Origin: Bacillus sp. es.034
GTDB taxonomy: Bacteria; Bacillota; Bacilli; Bacillales; Bacillaceae_B
Direction of reading: 5' to 3'
NCBI RefSeq assembly: GCF_002563655.1
Contig: NZ_PDIY01000001.1
Span: 3,322,001 to 3,386,000 of the forward strand
Length of the DNA: 64,000 nt
Both the position numbers and the translations under genes were made by a program. This document shows positions 33,740 to 43,624 of this stretch, in pieces; the stretch's first letter is position 1; every line of letters starts with the position of its first letter. The notes beneath the pieces were generated by a model. It made no database searches. It worked only from the letters and a program-made list of their open reading frames with translations, and was not told the origin of the DNA.

Positions 33740-34975
33740 CTAACTCAATTCCTTGATCAAATAGTGCCAACCATACTTCGCCGTTCTCATCCGGTTCCCA
33801 TTTCGGCCACCGCCGAGGTTCAATAGAAATGTCCTGGTCGCTCCATCCTTCATTGATAATCCAATCCAGACGGTCCCGGCAGGATGACCCTGATGAGCAT
33901 CCGGGCCTGCTACACCTGTAAAGCTTATCCCGATGTCGGTGGAAAACAGCTCTCTGACGTTTTCAGCCAGTTCCCGTGCACATTGCTCACTTACTGCTGT
34001 ATGCTGTTTCAGTGTACGATCATTAACGGATAAAATCCTTTTCTTGATCTCATCTTGATAACAGATCACACCACCACTCAAAACGTCCGATGCTCCGGGT
34101 ATAGACGTCAGTTGAGCCTGAAACAGTCCTCCAGTCAAACTTTCTGCACACGATAGGGTAAGGCCCTTCTTTTTTAATAAATGGAACCCCACTTCAACAA
34201 GGGAATCCTGATTATAACCGTAGAAGTATTCCCCCACCCGGTTCAAGATCTCTTTTTCAACTGTATCCAATAATGACACGGCAACATCCCTTGACTCGTG
34301 CTTAGCCGTAAGCCTCAAGGTCACTTCCCCGTCACTTGCGAGAGGGGCGATAGTCGGATTGGTTTGCCTGTCGATCAGATCTTCCAAATCCGTTTCAAGC
34401 TCTGCTTCCCCGATGCCAAAGAAACGAAGTACCCGTGAATGGATGACTTCTTTCTTCTTCATCAAGTTCAGGATCGCCTGTTTGCCGTGCTTATCAAACA
34501 TCGGCCTCATTTCAGACGGCGGACCAGGGAGAAGCATATAGGCAGTGCCGTCCTTTTTCAATAACATCCCCGGAGCCATGCCATGTTCGTTCTTCAATAC
34601 ATGTGCACCCGATAATATGAGGGCTTGTTTTTCATTATTCGGAGTCATATCACGATTGACCTTTTGAAAATAGCTTTTTATCGATTCCAGTGCGTCATGA
34701 TCCATGCTTAAAGTCGTTCCTAAAGCATTTGCAATCGTTTCTTTCGTCAGATCATCCTTTGTGGGTCCAAGGCCTCCAGTAAAGATCAACAAGTCCGCCC
34801 GCTTATTCGCTGCCTCAATGACCTGCTGTAAACGGGCAGGGTTATCCCCCACACTTGTGTGATAATACACGTTCACTCCCATTTCAGCTAACTGTTCGGA
34901 AATGAATTGAGCATTGGAATTGACGATTTGTCCGAGCAGTAACTCTGAACCAACCGCTATTATTTCTGCATTCAT
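33740..34975 (-). CDS. cinA: Competence/damage-inducible protein CinA
   Basis: 411 aa from ATG 34975 (AGGGGGAAT upstream; the frame opens earlier at 35044 in the pgsA 3' spacer). N-terminal MoCF-binding-like domain ([20 protein letters not shown] at 3-22, landmark; [18 protein letters not shown] near 62-79) and C-terminal CinA amidohydrolase domain ([23 protein letters not shown] near 262, landmark SxAESxTGG). C-terminal domains of this type deamidate nicotinamide mononucleotide; in Bacillus the gene precedes recA and is coexpressed with it in competence. Here it has its own terminator. Confidence 0.96.
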   Translation of the reverse strand: MNAEIIAVGSELLLGQIVNSNAQFISEQLAEMGVNVYYHTSVGDNPARLQQVIEAANKRADLLIFTGGLGPTKDDLTKETIANALGTTLSMDHDALESIKSYFQKVNRDMTPNNEKQALILSGAHVLKNEHGMAPGMLLKKDGTAYMLLPGPPSEMRPMFDKHGKQAILNLMKKKEVIHSRVLRFFGIGEAELETDLEDLIDRQTNPTIAPLASDGEVTLRLTAKHESRDVAVSLLDTVEKEILNRVGEYFYGYNQDSLVEVGFHLLKKKGLTLSCAESLTGGLFQAQLTSIPGASDVLSGGVICYQDEIKKRILSVNDRTLKQHTAVSEQCARELAENVRELFSTDIGISFTGVAGPDAHQGHPAGTVWIGLSMKDGATRTFLLNLGGGRNGNRMRTAKYGWHYLIKELS

Positions 34976-35046
34976 CAAAATTCCCCCTAAAATATGGTGA
35001 AAAGAAGGGGATGATTCTATTTGAATCAATCCCCTGGTGTACACTG

Positions 35047-35625
35047 TTATTTTGAATTCACAAATGCTTTTTTATTATGTTTGAAATAGTCCCATCCTGA
35101 CCAGATGGTAAAGAACATAGCCACCCACAGAGCAATCGTCGCAAATGGAAGATCGATCAGTTCGAAAATGGCGTTATGAAGAAGAAGGGCTGAGATGGCG
35201 ATGATCTGTGCCCATGTCTTAATCTTCCCGAGTTGACCTGCAGCAACCACTTCACCTTCCCCCGCTAATACGAGACGAAGTCCTGTTACGGCAAACTCGC
35301 GACTGATGATGATGATGACGATCCACGATGGCGCAAGACCCAGCTCAACGAGTACGATTAACGCAGCCGATACAAGCAGTTTATCTGCCAACGGGTCTAA
35401 GAATTTCCCCAGGTTTGTCACAAGGTCAAGTTTCCTGGCATAATATCCGTCAATCCAATCCGTCGTTGCCGCTATGATAAAAATCAAGGCTCCAACAAAA
35501 TGCTTCACCGGCATTTCCGCCCCAAGAAACATCATCTCACCCCAATTTAACGGTGCAAGCATGATGATTAAAAATAATGGAATTAAAAATATCCTTGATA
35601 CTGTAATCTTATTAGGTAAGTTCAC
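35047..35625 (-). CDS. pgsA: CDP-diacylglycerol-glycerol-3-phosphate 3-phosphatidyltransferase
   Basis: Makes phosphatidylglycerol phosphate, the committed step to PG and cardiolipin. 192 aa integral membrane protein with about six hydrophobic segments. The CDP-alcohol phosphotransferase motif D-G-x2-A-R-x8-G-x3-D-x3-D is seen as [23 protein letters not shown] near 59-81 (landmark DG..AR........G...D...D). The start has a strong site (aggtagaaaggtgaac). Follows the rodZ-like gene, precedes cinA; the Bacillus order. Confidence 0.97.
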   Translation of the reverse strand: MNLPNKITVSRIFLIPLFLIIMLAPLNWGEMMFLGAEMPVKHFVGALIFIIAATTDWIDGYYARKLDLVTNLGKFLDPLADKLLVSAALIVLVELGLAPSWIVIIIISREFAVTGLRLVLAGEGEVVAAGQLGKIKTWAQIIAISALLLHNAIFELIDLPFATIALWVAMFFTIWSGWDYFKHNKKAFVNSK

Positions 35626-35673
35626 CTTTCTACCTCCAATGCTTTAAAAACACGTATACCTTTAGTATGTAAG

Positions 35674-35695
35674 AAAAAGGAGTTATTAAAACTCC
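35674..35695 (-). terminator. Terminator after the rodZ-like gene
   Basis: GGAGTT and AACTCC arms (35679-35695) followed by TTTTT on the minus strand. Confidence 0.8.
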
Positions 35696-35706
35696 TCCCA
35701 CTTCAA

Positions 35707-36603
35707 TTATTGTTCTTGTGGTGCGTAATTGATGATGATATCCTGCCTGACGACATCCGTTGCAGAAATTTTATATTCAAGCCGTTTGCCGTTCACACTT
35801 ATATCCGTATTTGAAGCATCCCCAATAATAAGGTATGCCTGTTTATCATCGGAAAGGTCAAAGTCCTTTTTAATTCCCTGTTTTAACAGTCCTTCAAACA
35901 AAACCTGGTCGTCGGTGTTAAAGACTTTCACCCATGTGTCTCCCTTAGCTGACAATTGCAGTTTGAATTCTTTTGCATTTTTTAATTCGTACGTCGTTTT
36001 ATAATCTGAGGAGTCCACTGCTTCTAAAGACTGTTCAGACTGGGAATTATCTTCACCGTCATTTTGATCTTCTGAAGGCTTGGGTTCTTCCGCCTGTTCT
36101 TTATCCTTTGTTTCATCTGCAGCCTTCTCGCCCTCAGCACTCTTATTCTCATCAACATCTACTTGTGTCTGGTTTTCTTCCGTATTGGACTCAGGGGCCT
36201 TGTCCCCTACTTTCCCTTGCCAAAATACCCACACCGCAACAAGTGCACCGATGACAAAGAGTGCAATAAGGAGCTTCGGTAGAAAGTCAAATACCTTCGT
36301 CGAGCTCTCTGAAACACTCTTCCGGGACTGCACCCTTGAAAGGGAAACCGGTATTTCATCTTCATAGGTCGTCGGGATTTCTTCCTTGTGTTCCTCAAAG
36401 ATCACCTCAGGAGGAAGTCCGACCGCTTCACAATATTGCTTAATAAATGCACGCACGTAGAATTTACCCGGCATCGCATCATAGTTGCCTTCTTCGATTC
36501 CAATCAAATAGCGTTTTTGAATTTTTGTTATCCTTTGTAAATCATCAAGGCTGTAATTCTTAGCCTCTCGAGCTTCCTTTAAACGATTTCCTAATTCCGT
36601 CAC
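35707..36603 (-). CDS. ymfM: RodZ-like membrane protein (YmfM)
   Basis: 298 aa cytoskeleton-linked protein. N-terminal HTH_25/Xre-like domain at 1-70 (LGNRLKEAREAKNYSLDDLQ near 4-23), then a Ser/Thr linker, one membrane segment (LLIALFVIGALVAVWVFW near 109-126), a very acidic Glu/Asp/Lys linker (about 135-195), and a C-terminal beta domain of DUF4115 type (about 205-295). This is the RodZ layout, in which the HTH domain contacts MreB and sets rod shape. Sits between DUF3388 gene and pgsA. Confidence 0.92.
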   Translation of the reverse strand: MTELGNRLKEAREAKNYSLDDLQRITKIQKRYLIGIEEGNYDAMPGKFYVRAFIKQYCEAVGLPPEVIFEEHKEEIPTTYEDEIPVSLSRVQSRKSVSESSTKVFDFLPKLLIALFVIGALVAVWVFWQGKVGDKAPESNTEENQTQVDVDENKSAEGEKAADETKDKEQAEEPKPSEDQNDGEDNSQSEQSLEAVDSSDYKTTYELKNAKEFKLQLSAKGDTWVKVFNTDDQVLFEGLLKQGIKKDFDLSDDKQAYLIIGDASNTDISVNGKRLEYKISATDVVRQDIIINYAPQEQ

Positions 36604-36622
36604 TACTTAACACCTTCCAACA

Positions 36623-37414
36623 TTAAAAATCAAAACCTCCAAAATCGGAATTTTGAAATAGATTATTTTGTTCCACTAATTCGTATGTAATTTCTTCATC
36701 AGGATCGTTTCTAAGTTCAATGATATAATCAAAATCTTCAAGTGAATATTCAGAGTTTTGAACGAAAACATCAGGATGTTCGATTACTTTCACAGCAGGT
36801 AATCTCATGATTTCCCTCACCAGCTGCCAATGCTTTTCACTTGCACGGCGTGTAGAAACGATGCCGTCTATAATAAATAAATTCTCAGCGGAATACTCGT
36901 CTTCAATGAGCTTGCTCCGTATCGTTTGTTTTAATAAAGTAGAAGAGACAAAAAGCCACTTCTTATTCGCACATACACTTGATGCCACGATGGATTCGGT
37001 CTTCCCTACCCGGGGCATCCCTCTGATCCCAACAAGCTTGTGTCCTTCCTGCTTAAATAACTCAGCCAAAAAATCAACTAATAAACCAAGCTCATCACGA
37101 ACAAATCGAAACGTTTTCTTGTCGTCGGCATCACGCTGGATATAACGACCGTGACGCACAGCAAGACGGTCCCTTAATTTAGGTTCCCTGAGCTTTGTCA
37201 CATTGATTGTATCCATCGTTTGAAGGATGGATTCAAGCCTCATGATCTGTTCATCATTATTGGCAAGGAGAAGCATTCCCCTTCTTCCTTCATCCACACC
37301 ATTTATCGTCACTATATTGATAGAAAGCATCCCTAATAACGAGGAAATATCACCTAAGAGGCCGGGACGATTTTTTTGTATTTCGTACTCTAAATACCAT
37401 TCTTTGCGTTCCAT
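36623..37414 (-). CDS. ymfK: DUF3388 protein (YmfK)
   Basis: 263 aa. N-terminal ACT-like fold (WYLEYEIQKNRPGLLGDISSLLGMLSINIVTINGV near 6-40, with the RPGLLGDISSLLG turn), followed by an uncharacterised domain with a P-loop-like GMPRVGKTESIVAS near 133-146 and a DEEITYELVEQN tail. It belongs to the conserved ymfFHIJKLM block of Bacillus. Function unknown; the ACT-like part suggests small-ligand sensing. Confidence 0.88.
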   Translation of the reverse strand: MERKEWYLEYEIQKNRPGLLGDISSLLGMLSINIVTINGVDEGRRGMLLLANNDEQIMRLESILQTMDTINVTKLREPKLRDRLAVRHGRYIQRDADDKKTFRFVRDELGLLVDFLAELFKQEGHKLVGIRGMPRVGKTESIVASSVCANKKWLFVSSTLLKQTIRSKLIEDEYSAENLFIIDGIVSTRRASEKHWQLVREIMRLPAVKVIEHPDVFVQNSEYSLEDFDYIIELRNDPDEEITYELVEQNNLFQNSDFGGFDF

Positions 37415-37618
37415 CGCTTACCTCCCCAGAAAAATGTGACATCCCACTTCGATAAAAATCGACATATTTCGAAAAGTTATTTAAACATCTAGGTATTATA
37501 ATAAATGATTTCCTGCTAATAGAAAAGCAAAACCTCCATAAATATGTACAATTTTTCATTAATACGTAAAATGATAACTTGAAGGCCAATATTATATAGG
37601 TGCAGGTCATTTTCCATA

Positions 37619-37647
37619 AGAAAAAGGAGAGGGAAATCCCTCTCCTT
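37619..37647 (-). terminator. Terminator after ymfJ
   Basis: AAGGAGAGGGA and TCCCTCTCCTT arms (37624-37634, 37637-37647) with a very short AA loop; T run on the minus strand. Confidence 0.88.
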
Positions 37648-37903
37648 AACGACTACCGTTATTATTAACAAGCTTGACCATCATATTGGCGATGGCATGT
37701 TGCTCTTCTGGAGACGCGACTGACCATAAATCCGCTAATACTTTTTCCTGATCGTTCTTAGCTTCGACTTGATTGGCTAAGTAATCACCGATTTGGTAAG
37801 CCAAGTCATTTACCGTTTCGTGCTCCATGCCACCGTGTTCTGCCTGGTTTAGGCGATCCCCTAAAAAGTTTTTCCAATCAGACCAGTTATCTAATACAGA
37901 CAT
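37646..37903 (-). CDS. ymfJ: DUF3243 protein (YmfJ)
   Basis: 85 aa acidic helical protein, MSVLDNWSDWKNFLGDRL at 1-18 and GDYLANQVEAKNDQEKVLADLWS near 48-70, ending in VKLVNNNGSR. Typical family length. Strong AGGAGG-type site. Conserved in Bacillus directly after ymfI; role unknown. Confidence 0.9.
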   Translation of the reverse strand: MSVLDNWSDWKNFLGDRLNQAEHGGMEHETVNDLAYQIGDYLANQVEAKNDQEKVLADLWSVASPEEQHAIANMMVKLVNNNGSR

Positions 37904-37991
37904 TTGTCATGACCTCCTTTATTGAAATACAACCTTAGTTTGTATCCCCGAGGAAAAATTATGCGCTGTAATCATTTGATTGAAAAATTTT

Positions 37992-38708
37992 TCATGTGTG
38001 CCATCCCCCGTTGACGGACAAGGTCTGGCCGGTAATATAAGAGGCCCTGGATGATAGAAGAAACTGAATGGAGTCAGCAATTTCACCCGGTTGACCAAAC
38101 CGGCCCATAGGGATCTCCTCACGGATCGTATCTTTATCTTCATCTGTGAATGAGCCCATCATGGACGTATCAACGGCACCGGGAGCAATGGCGTTCACCC
38201 TAACACCGCTTAATGCAAGCTCTTTACTCAAGGATTTCACAAATGCTATTTGAGCACCTTTGACGGTAGAATATACAACCTCACATGCAGCTCCTATCTG
38301 TCCCCAGATCGAACTCACCATGACGATCGCCCCTTTCTGCTCAATCAGCTTCGGCAGGAGTTTTTGGACAAGGAGCAACGGACTTTTGACATGAAGGTTG
38401 ATCATCTGATTCAGATCGTCCTCAGAATGGTCCTGGAAGAGTCCCCAGGTAGAATTTCCGCTGCAGTAAATGATCGCATCGAGCCTGAATATGGAATGGA
38501 CGAGATCTCCCACTTCCTCCGGGTTGGCTAGATTACCCTGAATGGGGATTGCCTCCACCCCAAGCGCTTCCACTTTCCGAACCAATTCCATTATTGCCCC
38601 TTCATTGGAATGATAATGCAAGTATAAATTCCATCCATCCTCTGCCAACGTAAGAGCAGTACTACTCCCGATTCCACCTGATGCCCCTGTAATTAATGCA
38701 TACTTCAT
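37992..38708 (-). CDS. ymfI: SDR-family oxidoreductase (YmfI; EF-P 5-aminopentanone reductase)
   Basis: 238 aa from ATG 38708 with TTGGAGTG upstream (frame opens at 38729). Classical SDR: TGASGGIGSSTALTL near 7-21, NLAN and SGNSTWG near 88, catalytic Ser in VMVSSIWGQIGA near 133-144, and Y-x3-K as VYSTVKGAQ near 147-155. In B. subtilis YmfI reduces the 5-aminopentanone moiety on lysine 32 of elongation factor P, which affects swarming. Located between the M16 pair and ymfJ as in relatives. Confidence 0.9.
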   Translation of the reverse strand: MKYALITGASGGIGSSTALTLAEDGWNLYLHYHSNEGAIMELVRKVEALGVEAIPIQGNLANPEEVGDLVHSIFRLDAIIYCSGNSTWGLFQDHSEDDLNQMINLHVKSPLLLVQKLLPKLIEQKGAIVMVSSIWGQIGAACEVVYSTVKGAQIAFVKSLSKELALSGVRVNAIAPGAVDTSMMGSFTDEDKDTIREEIPMGRFGQPGEIADSIQFLLSSRASYITGQTLSVNGGWHT

Positions 38709-38776
38709 TGGTTTCACTCCAAACGTCATTCACATAAATAGAGGAACTATCCTATTAAAGGATAGCTCCCCTTCCA

Positions 38777-40066
38777 TCATGATTTAGGTACGACCTGACA
38801 TACAGTAAATCGTTCTTCACTAATAATGGACTCCGCAACTGCCTGTATATCATCATATTTCAATGATTCAAGGGTAGGCACGACTTCAAATAAATCCATT
38901 TCATTAAATGCATAGCGGGTAAATTGATTCGCAATATACTCAGGGGAATTAATGGCACGCAGAAATGCCCCAATCTTCTTCTTCTTCGTTCTCTCAAGAC
39001 CTTCCTCTGTAAAAAGAGATTCCCGTTTCGCTTTTAGAAGGAGAGATTGTACTTTCTCAGAGAGCTCATCCGGCTTTTCCGTATCTCCACCGACCGTAAG
39101 GAAACCAAAGCCATTTTCCTGTGTATAGTCATAATGGAATGTCTCATCGATCAATCCATCATTATATAGTTCGGAATAGTACTTTGAGCTCTTTCCGAAC
39201 AGCATATCAAGGAAAACATTCATGGAAAGCTCTTGTCTAAGCATTTCCCGCCCCTGCTGGGTTGGTTCCGGAGCTTTCAGACCGACGAGGCACTTAGGAC
39301 TTTGGACGTTCATCTTAAGGACCTGTTTTTTCTCCGCTACCGTCTCTGGTTCATCCTCGAATTTACGCTTAATCTCAGGCATTTTTTCATACTCTTTCTC
39401 TTCCTGATTCGAACGGACCTGGTTCATGATCTGTTCGGGATCAACGGAGCCGACCACGAATAAGAGCATATTGCTTGGGTGGTAGAATGTATTATAACAC
39501 TGATAGAGCATATCCTTTGTGATCGGGGTGATGGATTCGATCGTTCCTGCAATATCGATCTTCACAGGATGATTTTTGTACATATTCTGGATGACCCCGA
39601 AGTATAATCGCCAATCGGGATTATCGTCATACATGGTGATTTCCTGACCGATGATGCCTTTTTCCTTTTCCACCGTCTTCTCTGTGAAATACGGATCTTG
39701 AACGAAATCGATGAGTGTTTCTAAATTCCGTTCTACGTTTGTCGTACTCGAGAACAGATAAGCTGTCCTTGTAAAGGAAGTAAACGCATTGGCGGATGCT
39801 CCCTGCTTACTGAACTGCTGGAAGACATCTCCATCTTCTTTTTCAAACAGTTTATGCTCTAAGAAATGGGCTATTCCATCGGGCACTTTCACGAAATCAT
39901 CTTCATCCAAAGGGACAAAATGATTATCTATGCTTCCATATTTCGTTGTGAATGTTGCATACGTTTTATTAAAACCTTTTTTCGGGAGGATGTATACGTC
40001 CAACCCATTAGACATTTTTTCATAATACAAATTTTCTTGTAATTGATCGAAGGAAATTTTCTTCAT
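38777..40066 (-). CDS. ymfH: M16-family peptidase with intact zinc motif (YmfH)
   Basis: 429 aa insulinase-fold protein. The inverted zinc motif HxxEH is present as AHFLEHKLFE near 66-75, with the downstream Glu in a TVEKEKGIIGQE segment near 131. YmfH forms a pair with YmfF, like mitochondrial processing peptidase subunits; this subunit carries the catalytic site. Two bases downstream of ymfF. Substrate unknown. Confidence 0.92.
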   Translation of the reverse strand: MKKISFDQLQENLYYEKMSNGLDVYILPKKGFNKTYATFTTKYGSIDNHFVPLDEDDFVKVPDGIAHFLEHKLFEKEDGDVFQQFSKQGASANAFTSFTRTAYLFSSTTNVERNLETLIDFVQDPYFTEKTVEKEKGIIGQEITMYDDNPDWRLYFGVIQNMYKNHPVKIDIAGTIESITPITKDMLYQCYNTFYHPSNMLLFVVGSVDPEQIMNQVRSNQEEKEYEKMPEIKRKFEDEPETVAEKKQVLKMNVQSPKCLVGLKAPEPTQQGREMLRQELSMNVFLDMLFGKSSKYYSELYNDGLIDETFHYDYTQENGFGFLTVGGDTEKPDELSEKVQSLLLKAKRESLFTEEGLERTKKKKIGAFLRAINSPEYIANQFTRYAFNEMDLFEVVPTLESLKYDDIQAVAESIISEERFTVCQVVPKS

Positions 40067-40068
40067 CT

Positions 40069-41343
40069 TTATCCCTCCATTCCTGTTAGAAAGTAAATCG
40101 TATCAAGTTCAACTTTATTTGCGGCTTTTACGATATCTTCTTTTGTTGTCTTTTCAATCTCATCCAACCAATGTTTGAGGTCGATTTCTTCATGAGCTAC
40201 GGCATTATGGTAAAGAACTTCGACCAAACCTCTTGAGGTATCGATGGTTTCAAGAAGCTGGTTTCGGATGACCGCTTTTGTCTGGTCGATTTCACCATCC
40301 GTGAAGTCTCCATCCTTCATTGCCTGGAGCTGCTCGTTGATGATTCCTACCGCTTGATCATATTTCTCAAATTCGATTCCGGACATTACCATCAATAAAC
40401 CTTTATGACTTTCGAGACGGCTTGCTGCATAATATGCGAGGCTGGCTTTCTCCCTCACATTAATGAACAATTTGGAATGGGAGAAACCACCGAATATTCC
40501 ATTGAATACTTGAAGAGCGAAATAATCATCGTCGCCATATTGAGTATGTGTACGGTAGCCCATGTTCAGCTTCCCTTGTTTCACATCCTGCTTTTCTTTT
40601 ACGACGTTTTCATTTTCCTTTTGCTTCACAAAGGAAGCATCCACTTGTTGAGGAGTACGTTCATTCAATTGGAGTAATCGATCACAGAGGCTTTCAACCT
40701 CTTTAACATCAACATCACCGATCACATAAAGATCAAACTGATCTTCAGCCATCACTTTTTGATAATATTCATATAAACTCTTCGCAGTGGTGGACTCCAC
40801 TTCGTCACTTACACCATTCACATGGAGGGCGAAACGTTCACCTTTACACATCTCTTCCACCAGTCGTGAATTAGCATAGCGCATTTTATCGTCATATACT
40901 GCTTGAATTCTAACCTTTTGATTCCGCTTTTCTTTTTCGACTGTTTTCGTGTCAAACTCATTATTTTCAACATGAGGGTTCTGAAGGACATCTGCAAGGA
41001 ATTCGATTCCTTTTTGAAGCAGGGGCTCAGAATCCTTCAAAAACTTTTCGTTAGCGATTTCAACAGACATACTGACCACATGGTACTCACCTTTTTTACC
41101 TAAATCCACAAAGAAGTTCGCTCCATATAACTCATCCAGATGGGAGCGTAACTCCGTAGTGCTCTGATAGGTCTTCGTGCTACTCTGCATCACATGGGGC
41201 AGCAATCCCCGTAAAGTGACTGTTTCGGGGTCGAGGGGGGCTTTCATCTTTAATACAAGGCTATTGGTTTTATACTTATCCGTCTGCACGATATGTAGCG
41301 TGTATCCAGGTTTCTTCTTCACTATCTCGTTTATGGCTGTCAT
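40069..41343 (-). CDS. ymfF: M16-family homologue lacking the zinc motif (YmfF)
   Basis: 424 aa from ATG 41343 after AAGGAGG; the frame extends to 41388. M16 fold with LRGLLPHVMQSSTKTYQST near 43-61, exactly where HxxEH should be, so the zinc ligands are missing. The C-terminal half keeps the glycine-rich GIFGGFSHSKLFINVREKASLAYY segment (landmark FGG-x-SxLFxxVREKxSLAYY). It is the non-catalytic partner of YmfH. Regulated with ymfH by tight spacing (2 bases). Confidence 0.92.
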   Translation of the reverse strand: MTAINEIVKKKPGYTLHIVQTDKYKTNSLVLKMKAPLDPETVTLRGLLPHVMQSSTKTYQSTTELRSHLDELYGANFFVDLGKKGEYHVVSMSVEIANEKFLKDSEPLLQKGIEFLADVLQNPHVENNEFDTKTVEKEKRNQKVRIQAVYDDKMRYANSRLVEEMCKGERFALHVNGVSDEVESTTAKSLYEYYQKVMAEDQFDLYVIGDVDVKEVESLCDRLLQLNERTPQQVDASFVKQKENENVVKEKQDVKQGKLNMGYRTHTQYGDDDYFALQVFNGIFGGFSHSKLFINVREKASLAYYAASRLESHKGLLMVMSGIEFEKYDQAVGIINEQLQAMKDGDFTDGEIDQTKAVIRNQLLETIDTSRGLVEVLYHNAVAHEEIDLKHWLDEIEKTTKEDIVKAANKVELDTIYFLTGMEG

Positions 41344-41560
41344 CGTACCGTCCTCCTTAGTTCCATACTTCCTTCGATTTAGATACAAAATTAATAAACA
41401 CCCTTATTGTGCGGTATTTATGTATAACTATACATGTAGAGAGAGATTGATTTCAAGCATCTTCCTCTGTTGGTAAAATACACTTTTGAATAAACCATTA
41501 TATGCATATGGATTTCTCTTTATGTTTGTATCAAAATCCCTTTCAAACACAGTTTAAACA

Positions 41561-41596
41561 AAAAAAAAGGATATCCCTATTTCCAGGATATCCTTT
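41561..41596 (-). terminator. Terminator after the nucleoside-transport operon
   Basis: Perfect 11-base stem AAAGGATATCC (41566-41576) with GGATATCCTTT (41586-41596); T run on the minus strand. Confidence 0.95.
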
Positions 41597-41614
41597 CACT
41601 TATTCTCGATTCTA

Positions 41615-42574
41615 TTAACGGTTTCCTTTGATGTATGGTGTACCAAGTGCTTTAGGTGCATCTGCACGACCGATGAAGCCGGTCAGTGCCAGGATGGTAA
41701 GCACATATGGCGCAATCAATAGGAATACACTTGGGATGTTTTCAAACAACGGGATACTTGATCCGATGATACTTAAACTTTGGGCGAAGCCGAAGAACAG
41801 GGCCGCTCCCATGGCTCCAAGTGGATGCCATTTCCCGAAGATCAAGGCTGCAAGGGCCATGAACCCTTGTCCACTGATCGTTGCATGGCTGAAATCCGAG
41901 GAAATCGCCTGGGCGTATACTCCCCCGCCGACACCTGCAAAAGCACCGGAAATGATGACACCGATATAGCGCATTTTCGTTACATTGATTCCCATTGTGT
42001 CTGCAGCCATAGGATGCTCACCTACAGAACGCAATCTTAAACCGAACGGGGTTTTGAACATAATGAACCAAACAATGAAAGATACAAGGATCGCGACGAA
42101 TGGCGGCCAGTATGTGTTGGAAAAGAAGATATCTCCAATGACCGGGATTTTGTGGAGCAATGGAACATCGACCTTTCCAAATCCTTCAGAGATGATATCC
42201 GTTTGACCTTTTCCATAGATACGTTTGACTAAGAAAAGAGTCAACCCGACTGCCAGCAGGTTGATGGCTACACCTGATACAACCTGGTCAGCCCTGAATG
42301 TAATGGAAGCAACGGCATGCAGGACAGCCAAGAGTCCCCCCATCACCATGGCCACAAGAAGCGCGACCCAAGGAGTCGCTGCACCGAACGTATCTGCAAA
42401 AGCAAGGTTGAATACAATACTTGAGAAGGCACCGATGACCATAAGGCCTTCGAGTCCAATGTTTACTACACCTGAACGCTCTGAGAACGCCCCTCCCAAA
42501 GCAGTGAAAATAAGTGGAGTTGCCCAAAGCAATGTCGATGGGATGAGTATTGTCAAAATATCAATGAAACCCAC
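41615..42574 (-). CDS. nupQ: Nucleoside-type ABC transporter permease (NupQ-like)
   Basis: 319 aa, about eight to ten hydrophobic segments; BPD_transp_2-type permease. FTALGGAFSERSGVVNIGLEGLM near 23-45 is the characteristic N-terminal signature of NupP/NupQ-like permeases, and VGEHPMAADTMGINV near 183-197 is the cytoplasmic EAA-like loop. Imports nucleosides with NupN, NupO and NupP. Last gene of the operon, immediately adjacent to nupP. Confidence 0.9.
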   Translation of the reverse strand: MGFIDILTILIPSTLLWATPLIFTALGGAFSERSGVVNIGLEGLMVIGAFSSIVFNLAFADTFGAATPWVALLVAMVMGGLLAVLHAVASITFRADQVVSGVAINLLAVGLTLFLVKRIYGKGQTDIISEGFGKVDVPLLHKIPVIGDIFFSNTYWPPFVAILVSFIVWFIMFKTPFGLRLRSVGEHPMAADTMGINVTKMRYIGVIISGAFAGVGGGVYAQAISSDFSHATISGQGFMALAALIFGKWHPLGAMGAALFFGFAQSLSIIGSSIPLFENIPSVFLLIAPYVLTILALTGFIGRADAPKALGTPYIKGNR

Positions 42575-43624
42575 TTATTTCACCCCCTTTTTACTAAATC
42601 GTTGAATCAGATAACGGATCATATAACCGGATGCTACAAAGAAAATGATAAGGGCAATAATAATATCTACCAGTTCATTTGGTATTCCTGCATCGAGAGG
42701 CATATTCAGTGCCCCTACCTTAAGTCCTCCAAATAGAAGCGCGGCGAATACAACTCCGATGGCCGCATTACCACCAAGAAGGGCTACAGCGATCCCATCG
42801 AATCCGACACCTGTAAATCCTCCCTTGATTGAAGCATAGCCGAATGTGCCAAGCCCTTCCATCGCTCCTGCAAGGCCGGCAAACGCTCCAGAGATGACCA
42901 TGGAAAGGATGATGTTCCCATTTACGTTCATACCGGCATATTGCGAAGCATGCTGGTTGAATCCTACAGAACGCAACTCATATCCACGCGTTGTCTTTTC
43001 AAGCAGGAACCACATGATGAATACACATGCAAGGGCGATGAAAATCCCCCAATGCAATCGGGAGTAATCTGTCAAACTTTCAAAGAAAGGTGATTTCAAT
43101 GAAGCTGTATCTGCAATCATATCTGTACGATCTTTACGGTCAGTAATGACATCACGGATGATGGCATTTGTAACATGAAGAGCAATATAGTTCATCATGA
43201 TCGTGACAATGACTTCATGTACGCGGAATTTCGCTTTAAGAAGTCCCGGGATAAAGCCCCATAGAGCCCCCGCCAATGCTGCTGCAATGATGGCAAGCGG
43301 CAGGTGGATCAGCTTAGGTAAACCATCAAAGGCAACCCCAACCCATACAGCTGCAAGCCAGCCCACAATCAATTGACCTTCCACACCGATGTTAAATAGA
43401 CCCGTTCTAAAGGCGAAGGCAACAGCCAGTCCTGCTAAAATATATGGTGTCACTTGACGGATCGTTTCTCCTACATAATAGATCTCACCGAAGATCCCGT
43501 TCCATAATGCAGTGTACCCTGCAATCGGGTCATACCCACTCACCAGCATGATGATCGTTCCGACAATGATACCTAAAAGGACTGAGATGACCGGGATTAA
43601 TACATTTGTTAAGCGGTTAGACAT
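42575..43624 (-). CDS. nupP: Nucleoside-type ABC transporter permease (NupP-like)
   Basis: 349 aa integral membrane protein. LAVAFAFRTGLFNIGVEGQLIVG near 66-88 (FNIGVEGQ signature), LRSVGFNQHASQYAGMNV near 219-236 as the coupling loop, and GFDGIAVALLGGNA near 272-285. Forms a heterodimeric channel with the following permease. Its start overlaps the end of the ATPase gene by 8 bases, so the three genes are translationally coupled. Confidence 0.9.
   Translation of the reverse strand: MSNRLTNVLIPVISVLLGIIVGTIIMLVSGYDPIAGYTALWNGIFGEIYYVGETIRQVTPYILAGLAVAFAFRTGLFNIGVEGQLIVGWLAAVWVGVAFDGLPKLIHLPLAIIAAALAGALWGFIPGLLKAKFRVHEVIVTIMMNYIALHVTNAIIRDVITDRKDRTDMIADTASLKSPFFESLTDYSRLHWGIFIALACVFIMWFLLEKTTRGYELRSVGFNQHASQYAGMNVNGNIILSMVISGAFAGLAGAMEGLGTFGYASIKGGFTGVGFDGIAVALLGGNAAIGVVFAALLFGGLKVGALNMPLDAGIPNELVDIIIALIIFFVASGYMIRYLIQRFSKKGVK

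Noticed and set aside
41628..42605. Long plus-strand frames opposite the permease genes
   Set aside because: Shadows of the high-hydrophobicity nupQ/nupP coding strand; no start signals.
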